Source of the DNA: Chloroflexota bacterium | GTDB lineage: Bacteria > Chloroflexota > Anaerolineae > B4-G1 > SLSP01 | Assembly: GCA_009908585.1 (NCBI GenBank) | Contig: JAAAOZ010000333.1 | Coordinates: 1 to 34,139, forward strand | Direction of reading: 5' to 3' | DNA: 34,139 nt | Part shown: positions 29,554-34,139 of the stretch, piece by piece | Layout: each line of letters opens with the position of its first letter | Position numbering within the stretch: the stretch's first letter is position 1 | Notes under the pieces: model-generated | Seen by the model: only the letters and a program-made list of their open reading frames with translations | Database searches by the model: none | What the model was told of the DNA's origin: nothing | Program-made: the position numbers and the translations under genes

Positions 29554-29744
29554 AGTAATCTCCTTGATAAAGAAACACGGCCTGTCGCCGTTTCAACAAC
29601 AACTAATAAGACATCCGTCTTCCAATCTCAGCAAAACAAGGTAAAAACTGGCAAAAAAGCGGGTAAAGCCCTCCCGATGTATGCCTCGCGGCACCGCCGA
29701 GATGCTGAGTACCCGGTGGCGCCGCGCTTTCTCAAGCCAACCGA
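29554..29744. other. Short intergenic region upstream of the restriction genes
   Basis: AT-rich near 29560-29650, then GC-rich with a short inverted repeat (GAAAC/GTTTC near 29570-29602). It presumably holds the promoter of the restriction genes, but no clear -35/-10 pair was found. No gene seen. Confidence 0.35.
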
Positions 29745-30980
29745 TCAATAGCAATATGAGGATACCTCTACCCCATTGCTGTCATAAAGGTGGCCACAAT
29801 CTCCACCATTATTCCACAAGGCTTGGCCACTCCCAAAGCTGAAACCACAACTCTCTGGGTGATTTTCATTGGTGTAAACACGGCATTCTTGACCTGGCTG
29901 TAACTCAAAATTGGGGAACCAGAAATCCTGGCCCGGATTGCCAGCGTTGAGGCGCCAACCGGAAAGGTTCACGGGAGAGCCGCCGACGTTCTTGATGACG
30001 GCGAACTCATCGCTTTCAACTCGTTTGACAACACCATCGTAGAAAATATACGTGATGACGACCTCGCCGGGAGTAGCTGCTGGCGGTGAAGTAGCTGTAG
30101 GAGGTGGGTTCGTTGAGGCAGCCGTTGGAGGCGGTTCCGTGGGGACCGGTGTTGGCGGAACAGGGGTATTAGTTGGGCGAACTGGCGTCGCCGTGGGTGG
30201 TAAGGCGGTAGGTGTATTGGTTGGCATAGGAGTAGCTCCCCATAATCCCCGCTCGTTCTCGCGCGCCTCGGTTTGTAACTCGGCAAATAGCTCCGAGTGT
30301 TTAACATCTGGAGGATAGGAGCTTGCTTGGGCATATCCTTCCTTAACCAGCTCGGCATTGACAAAAGTTCCATCAACAAGATAGACGTAACGGAGCAAGC
30401 GCCCGTATTGATCGGTTTCTGATACATCTTTAACCAACCAAACCTCTTTCCCTGCTACCAGTTCCTTATTTGCCTCTGTTGCTTCTGGCCCCATCCACTC
30501 GACCGGCTTGCTGGGATGTTTGGTTTCTGGGGTGTCAATTCCGATATAGCGGACAGTTTGGGTCTCCCCATCTATCCTTACTTTGATCGTGTCGCCGTCC
30601 ACAACCTCGAATACTTGGGCTGCCTGAGCATCTTCTGGAACACTCGAAGTCGGAGAAGGTTTTGGAGTTAGCTCCGTGTCAGTAGAGTCTGTGTCGGTAG
30701 AGGGTGAAAGGGCTGTATTGAGCTGGGTGGCACTGGGAGAAGGAGAGGGGGTATCAGTGGTAGCGATGATTGGAGCTATCGTGTTGGTGGCTCTGGTGGT
30801 TGCCGTTGCTGCTGGAGCTTCGGTTTTGGTGGGTGTCAGGGTTGGAGTTGGTGTTGAGCTAGGTAAAGCCATTGTGCCGCAACAGCATAGACTGCATAGA
30901 AGTAATAGACCTGAGATAATCACAATAATTAGAGGGAAAGTACGACCGGCAATACGAATGGGCTTTTTGAGTGTCTCCAA
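29745..30980 (-). CDS. Surface thermonuclease with lamin-tail domain, paralogue 2
   Basis: 411 residues from TTG at 30980 behind GAGGAGGCAGC; this start aligns with the ATG of the 13685-14830 paralogue (ETLKKPIRIAGRTFPL..). An anchor (IIVIISGLLLLCSLCCCG), a Thr/Pro stalk longer than in the paralogue, a nuclease domain (VVDGDTIKVRI, YIGIDTPETKHP, LVKDVSETDQYGRLLRY), a second Pro/Thr linker and a lamin-tail domain (EFAVIKNVGGSPVNLSGW, LWNNGGDCGHLYD) appear in that order. The two domains are nearly identical to paralogue 1 while the stalks differ in length and sequence. Upstream DNA (31000-31200) stays in frame but is not needed. Confidence 0.88.
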   Translation of the reverse strand: METLKKPIRIAGRTFPLIIVIISGLLLLCSLCCCGTMALPSSTPTPTLTPTKTEAPAATATTRATNTIAPIIATTDTPSPSPSATQLNTALSPSTDTDSTDTELTPKPSPTSSVPEDAQAAQVFEVVDGDTIKVRIDGETQTVRYIGIDTPETKHPSKPVEWMGPEATEANKELVAGKEVWLVKDVSETDQYGRLLRYVYLVDGTFVNAELVKEGYAQASSYPPDVKHSELFAELQTEARENERGLWGATPMPTNTPTALPPTATPVRPTNTPVPPTPVPTEPPPTAASTNPPPTATSPPAATPGEVVITYIFYDGVVKRVESDEFAVIKNVGGSPVNLSGWRLNAGNPGQDFWFPNFELQPGQECRVYTNENHPESCGFSFGSGQALWNNGGDCGHLYDSNGVEVSSYCY

Positions 30981-30999
30981 AGCTGCCTCCTCACAAAAA

Positions 31000-31407
31000 A
31001 ACTTCTTGGCTTCGTTTGTGGCTCTCCCCTTTATTAAGGCGACTAAGCTCTTCCTGATGCACGCCTTTACACCATTGGATAGAGGCTTTCCCGGCAGTAC
31101 GGGTGAGAGCGAATGCCTCCGCCCGCGCCGACAATCAGAGGATGCTCCCAAGCCCCTTTTTCCTACGATGATGCCCTCAACATCCTCTAATCTAAACAAC
31201 CCTCGCCCCCGGCGACGTGACGGATCATCACGCAGGCGCGCGGGGGCGAGGGTGCGAAAAATAACGCTTGTGCTATACTTACCTCGCCGGCGAGCGCCTT
31301 CGCCTGGCCGTGCCCCGGACGTTTACGCGTCGCGGGGCAACTTCTTTTTGTAACGTTCCTAAGTATATGCCAATTCCTAGAGGTTACAAAATTATACGTT
31401 CGGTTGG
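31000..31407. other. Intergenic region upstream of the second thermonuclease
   Basis: No gene seen. It includes GC-rich repeats (31104-31155 weakly resembles 26184-26235). On the plus strand a possible -10 (TATACT, 31275) lies ahead of a terminator at 31311-31349, perhaps a small RNA. Confidence 0.35.
31311..31349 (+). terminator. Plus-strand terminator-like hairpin
   Basis: TGCCCCG / CGGGGCA with a 15-base loop, followed by ACTTCTTTTT. No upstream gene on this strand ends here; see the small-RNA finding. Confidence 0.6.
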
Positions 31408-31543
31408 CAACGCAAAAGCGCCCTGGAGAGATCCAGGGCGCTGTGAGTTTGTTCAGCCGTTATAGCCAGGCTAAGGATGATGGCGTGGCGGCCGCTCTGC
31501 CTGCTGTGATAGTGCAGGTTCAGAGTGGACATGCGACGATGAA
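31408..31543 (-). repeat. Conserved 3' segment of cassette array, copy 2 (repeat A)
   Basis: Matches 1-136 base for base except in a short patch (31511-31518). It contains the terminator at 31414-31442. On the minus strand the boundary with variable DNA is again at TTCATCG, here preceded by A instead of G. Confidence 0.8.
31414..31442 (-). terminator. Terminator closing the right cassette array
   Basis: Same hairpin as 7-35: AGCGCCCTGGA/TCCAGGGCGCT, followed on the minus strand by TTTT. Confidence 0.8.
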
Positions 31544-31682
31544 TGTCGCTACCGACCGACGAGGTAGGCTTCACCCGCGCCGCGACTGCGTGAAAGTTAC
31601 TCTCAAGAGAAAACTACCTGAAAGCGCGTTTCCCCTTCGCAAGCAGGCCGCGAAGCGGCATCGGGTGGAAGCGGTGTTGGGC
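31544..31682 (-). other. attC-like site after cassette gene 31700-32263
   Basis: The minus strand begins GCCCAAC (31682-31676), an RYYYAAC core, 17 bases after the stop codon. CCACCCGATGCCGCTTCGCGGC and AAACGCGCTTTC follow, parallel to the site at 140-261. Two further small hairpins (TTCACGC/GCGGGTGAA and GGTAG/CTACC) lie between it and repeat A. The distal core is unclear. Confidence 0.5.
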
Positions 31683-31699
31683 GGGTGCGATAAATGCAA

Positions 31700-32263
31700 T
31701 TACTGCTTCAATTCGCACCACGCCACACGATAAGTCATTCCAGTTGCACGAACTATCCCACTATAAACCCTTAGCCCGCCAGAAGAGTGAGATACAGGTT
31801 GCTCCGAAAAATATGCGCCGCTGTAAGAGTCTATACAACCACCTTCGGGTACTGATAGTTCAAATTCCGTGTCGCCTTCAAAAATAAAACCTGTTGCTGT
31901 AGCTCCACATTCTTCGTATATGAGACGAAAGTTTCTGCTATTAGCAGGTAGTCCAAATTTCACGCGTACTTCTTCAAGTGTCTGAGGCAATGTACTTCTT
32001 ATCGCATCGCACTTTAATGACTTGGCGGTTGCTGTTTCGTCAACGACTGGAGGGTTCTGCAGTGTAGCCGCTTGGCTTGTTGCTTCTATATAGGGTGTAG
32101 ATGTATTTGATGAAGTGGCAGGTGTATTACCTGGCATCTCCACTTTGACAGGGCCGACTTCAACTTCTTTAATCTTTCCGCCAAGAGCAAAAAATATGGC
32201 CGCAAGAACAAAACCTGCTATAAATACTATACCCAATAACTTAATCCAGTCTTCTGTCTTCAT
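31700..32263 (-). CDS. Cassette-encoded membrane-anchored protein, unknown function
   Basis: 187 residues. ATG at 32263 behind GAGAGGAAC; an upstream GTG would start inside the attC site and is unlikely. A membrane segment (about 8-29, LLGIVFIAGFVLAAIFFALGG) is followed by a Ser/Thr linker. A soluble domain (about 80-187) has Cys residues at about 86, 119, 140 and 183 (YEECGATATGFIFEGDTEFEL, PEGGCIDSYSG, TYRVAWCEL), probably beta-rich and disulfide-bonded. No family recognised. Third cassette from the promoter in the right array. Confidence 0.8.
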   Translation of the reverse strand: MKTEDWIKLLGIVFIAGFVLAAIFFALGGKIKEVEVGPVKVEMPGNTPATSSNTSTPYIEATSQAATLQNPPVVDETATAKSLKCDAIRSTLPQTLEEVRVKFGLPANSRNFRLIYEECGATATGFIFEGDTEFELSVPEGGCIDSYSGAYFSEQPVSHSSGGLRVYSGIVRATGMTYRVAWCELKQ

Positions 32264-32293
32264 TATCTTGTTCCTCTCGCTGACAGATAATCC

Positions 32294-32354
32294 GCCCAAC
32301 GGTCGGGGTCAGCCGCGTTGCGGAGCGACGTCGGCTGCAACCCGACCGTTAGGC
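32294..32354 (-). other. Canonical integron attC site
   Basis: 61 bases. On the minus strand GCCTAAC (R'', 32354-32348) and GTTGGGC (R', 32300-32294) bracket an imperfect palindrome: GGTCGGGTTGCAGCCG pairs with CGGCTGACCCCGACC, with an unpaired base and a central GC-rich loop. Core consensus, length and fold all fit attC. It separates the zinc-knuckle cassette from the next one, whose start codon is about 30 bases after R'. Confidence 0.85.
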
Positions 32355-32388
32355 GGTGCTTTGCCCATGAAAGGTGCCGGCCTGGTAC

Positions 32389-32592
32389 TTAGTGTGGGCA
32401 ATCGCTCGATGCGTGGTCTTTGCTTCCGCAATGCACACATTCTGTTGAAAAGATACCATGCGGACAATCACTGCTCGCATGATTCTTGCTCCCGCAGTGG
32501 GCACACTCTGACGAGAATATCCCGTGTGGGCAATCGCTCGATGCGTGGTCTTTGCTTCCGCAATGCACACATTCTGTTGAAAAGATACCCAT
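32389..32592 (-). CDS. Cassette-encoded protein of three tandem CCHC zinc knuckles
   Basis: 67 residues: Met plus exactly three 22-residue repeats. Each has the form GIFSTEC-VHCGSKDHASSDCPH, in which CxxCxxxxHxxxxC is the spacing of retroviral-type zinc knuckles (C-X2-C-X4-H-X4-C). I chose ATG at 32592 (behind AAAGGAAG), about 25 bases after a GTTAGAT core; a longer frame would start before the cassette boundary. At DNA level, unit 1 and unit 3 are almost identical (66-base period), and the middle one has diverged mostly at silent or conservative sites. Knuckles of this type bind single-stranded nucleic acid. Between two attC-like sites. Confidence 0.8.
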   Translation of the reverse strand: MGIFSTECVHCGSKDHASSDCPHGIFSSECAHCGSKNHASSDCPHGIFSTECVHCGSKDHASSDCPH

Positions 32593-32615
32593 AAGATGCT
32601 TCCTTTGGTTTGTCC

Positions 32616-32790
32616 ATCTAACCCAAAATTTAGCTGATTCGGGCCAGCACAACCAACCTTGAAGCCGATGTCACTTCACCAGCGCAGTCAACGTCAACAA
32701 AAGGAAGGGTAGCAATTCGGCTACAATTTTTTTGTATGCAGCTCTGTGTTTAGTAAGGCAGGGTCGGATAAAACAAACTATCACAATTTA
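32616..32790 (-). other. Probable attC-like junction between first and second right-array cassettes
   Basis: A minus-strand R'-type core GTTAGAT (32622-32616) fits GTTRRRY and lies 24 bases before the next start codon. The upstream half (RYYYAAC) and the pairing arms are not clear in the AT-rich segment up to the stop of the preceding gene, so the site may be long or degenerate. No gene seen here. Confidence 0.4.
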
Positions 32791-32794
32791 ACGG

Positions 32795-33781
32795 CTACTG
32801 CCCATTGATTGTAACCTTAACCTTAAGAACTCCTTCGTTATCCCAAAAACATTCTCGGCAATCACTCATTCCTAAATATATTTCGCCAGAGGTGGGTGCT
32901 ACAATGTCAATAGGATTGCAACCAACCCAAAAAGGCTGACTATCTACATATCCGACCAATGCAGCCCCTCTTTGTTCGGGGGGAAATAGCCACGTATGAC
33001 CATCGTCTGGATCATCCCAGGTGAATCCGCATCCGCTAGTTAACCCAGCTTCAAACTTATTACCTGTCCACTCGCCACTCAGATATTCAAAGTGCATCAT
33101 ATCGCCCTCTTTTACAAAAATACCTGTGGAATTTTTCATCACATCCGCAAGAACATCAAAGCGTCCTGACTTAACTATAGGTGGGGCGGTAGGTAAAACT
33201 TCCCTTGCATCATCTTCGATAATTACTTCTTCACCATCATTTCCGCCACACTTAATAGTTGTTATTCCTTGCTGTTCTAAAATTAACGAATTGAGGGCTG
33301 CAAATGGTAACAAATCAACAGAAGTACCATCTGGACGTTCTATCGAAATATTGCCCATTGTCCATTTTTCTTTCCATTGGACAGTTGTAGTAGTTTTTGC
33401 GCCTGGTGGTGTAGAAATTTCTAATTCTGAACTTGTCTCCGTTTCTGTACCGAACCTAACGCCAAGGGCAAGACCTATCTGTTTACTTATTGCTGCTTTA
33501 GCTAACTTAAAATCTCCACCAAATTCAGCTGCTACCTCCTGACTCACGTCAACTTCTAACTCGGCTTGAAATGATCTTGACCGCCGGAAAGTTTGTACCG
33601 ATTCTGTTTCACCACCACAATTATCAGCAGGTATTTCATCCGGTTGGCCTGATAATTGTAAGAATGAACTTTCTTCGGCTACGGAGTAATCAAGGTCCGG
33701 GTCGGTAGCTTTATTACAAGATGTAAGTGAGAAAAAAACAAGTAGCAGTGTGATACATATGTGAACAGGTTTGTTCTTCAT
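32795..33781 (-). CDS. Cassette-encoded lipoprotein with beta-rich C-terminal domain
   Basis: 328 residues. ATG at 33781; signal peptide with lipobox LTSC (about residue 21). The middle part (about 65-190) has a run of alternating hydrophilic beta strands (FRRSRSFQAELEVDVSQEV, TTTTVQWKEKWTMGNISIE). The C-terminal about 110 residues share landmarks with the cassette gene at 1018-1587 (EGDMMHFEYLSGEW, AALVGYVDSQPFWVG, GEIYLGMSDC, WDNEGVLKVKVTI), possibly a carbohydrate-binding-like sandwich. It is the promoter-proximal cassette, starting about 50 bases after the GTTAGGC core at 33831-33837. AT-rich relative to the flanks. Confidence 0.82.
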   Translation of the reverse strand: MKNKPVHICITLLLVFFSLTSCNKATDPDLDYSVAEESSFLQLSGQPDEIPADNCGGETESVQTFRRSRSFQAELEVDVSQEVAAEFGGDFKLAKAAISKQIGLALGVRFGTETETSSELEISTPPGAKTTTTVQWKEKWTMGNISIERPDGTSVDLLPFAALNSLILEQQGITTIKCGGNDGEEVIIEDDAREVLPTAPPIVKSGRFDVLADVMKNSTGIFVKEGDMMHFEYLSGEWTGNKFEAGLTSGCGFTWDDPDDGHTWLFPPEQRGAALVGYVDSQPFWVGCNPIDIVAPTSGEIYLGMSDCRECFWDNEGVLKVKVTINGQ

Positions 33782-33883
33782 TATGGCAATACTCCCGCCT
33801 ATATTTAAAGTGTTACGACATTTTTTAGCTGCCTAACATGTTATTATCCCGCGATATGGCGGCATAAAACAGCGCCTAAAACC

Positions 33884-33912
33884 ATTATACGTTCAAAATC
33901 CCCATCATCCAA
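33884..33912 (-). promoter_or_regulatory. Putative cassette promoter (Pc-like), copy 2
   Basis: TTGGAT (33912-33907), 17-base spacer, TATAAT (33889-33884) on the minus strand; the spacer differs slightly from copy 1 while both boxes are unchanged. Confidence 0.65.
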
Positions 33913-33945
33913 GAACTCCTCCCTGCATAATGACCTAGAAACCTG

Positions 33946-33997
33946 GGTATTACTGAGTAATACCGATGATGAACGCCCGGTATGACTGAGTAATACC
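33946..33997. promoter_or_regulatory. Pair of 19-bp palindromic boxes, copy 2
   Basis: GGTATTACTGAGTAATACC (33946-33964) and GGTATGACTGAGTAATACC (33979-33997), identical to the pair at 1831-1882, while the intervening bases differ. Conservation of the boxes but not the spacer supports a binding function. Confidence 0.75.
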
Positions 33998-34053
33998 GGC
34001 TACGCACGGGAAAAGCTGTGCGGCGCGTCGATCCTCGCTGCTCCTGCACCAGC

Positions 34054-34087
34054 AAAAAAAGCCGTGACAAGCTAGGCCTGCCACGGC
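34054..34087 (-). terminator. Terminator at the end of the SLOG gene, copy 2
   Basis: GCCGTG/CACGGC hairpin and seven T on the minus strand, as at 1939-1972. Confidence 0.7.
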
Positions 34088-34139
34088 TGCGCGAACGGCA
34101 CGCCCACCTGCGCGCGCCGGAGCGGAACGAAGCGCTGAG
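34072..34139 (-). CDS. SLOG-fold protein, copy 2 (partial, runs off the window)
   Basis: Only the last 22 residues are inside the window (QRFVPLRRAQVGVPFAQPWQA and stop). They match the end of the 1957-2655 protein with two conservative differences, while the DNA also carries silent changes. A second DUF4326-SLOG unit therefore most likely lies just beyond the right edge. Confidence 0.7.
   Translation of the reverse strand, partial: QRFVPLRRAQVGVPFAQPWQA

Larger units (their letters stand above)
33835..34139 (-). repeat. Conserved 5' segment of cassette array, copy 2 (repeat B, cut by window end)
   Basis: Matches 1645-2040 apart from the 75-base insertion present only in copy 1. On the minus strand it ends ATAACATGTT and continues AGGC, making a perfect GTTAGGC core at the junction (33837-33831). 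Confidence 0.85.

Noticed and set aside
32393..32589. Three 66-base repeats considered as a CRISPR-like array
   Set aside because: There are no unique spacers; the repeats are contiguous and encode the zinc-knuckle protein.
1..34139. Direct repeats at both ends considered as proof that the window is one circular or transposable unit
   Set aside because: The repeats enclose different cassettes and the right copy is cut by the window edge, so they are better read as two separate array units.

Overview
The window looks like accessory DNA, probably a plasmid or a large integrative element, from a member of the Chloroflexota (Anaerolineae-like). I infer this from Thr-Pro-rich 'TPTPT' surface linkers, secreted proteins (one ending in VYLPVIVSQ), thermonuclease plus lamin-tail exoproteins, an Ala-Thr-repeat stalk lipoprotein and Chloroflexota-style small genes. 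I saw no rRNA, tRNA, IS transposase, CRISPR array, relaxase or site-specific recombinase.

Both ends carry copies of one unit, read on the minus strand. In reading order it holds: a large structured RNA (full copy at 3095-3350), a DUF4326 gene, a SLOG-fold gene, a terminator, two 19-bp palindromic boxes, a sigma70-like promoter, a GTT boundary, variable gene cassettes, and a conserved end with a terminator. The left unit (1-3350) holds two cassettes. The right unit (31408-34139, running off the window) holds three different ones. The junctions carry attC-like core sites, and one site (32294-32354) looks like a canonical attC. This resembles an integron whose integrase is not visible here. The cassettes encode anchored or secreted proteins and one protein made only of three CCHC zinc knuckles.

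Positions 4121-13480 (plus strand) hold what look like maintenance and transfer functions: an excisionase-like HTH protein, an operon of membrane protein, stalk lipoprotein and FtsK/HerA-like ATPase, a set of duplicated small genes behind two copies of a second structured RNA, a replication-initiator-like gene with palindromes inside its coding sequence, a secreted protein, and a ParM/ParR-like segregation pair. The boxes upstream of parM match those upstream of the cassette promoters.

Positions 13685-25463 (minus strand) hold a thermonuclease with lamin-tail domain, a DUF457-HlyD-like fusion, a tandem-ATPase membrane protein overlapping a metallophosphoesterase, and a long set of small genes with nearly identical ribosome binding sites. 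That set includes an ArdC-like antirestriction metalloprotease, a SWIM zinc-finger protein and a RadC-like protein. Two more copies of the large structured RNA form leaders inside this block.

Positions 26279-30980 (minus strand) hold a BcgI-like restriction-modification pair (nuclease-methyltransferase fusion plus specificity subunit, joined through a T7 slippery run) and a second thermonuclease/lamin-tail paralogue. Gene calls rest on motif recognition by eye; RNA and attC calls rest on hand folding and comparison between copies.
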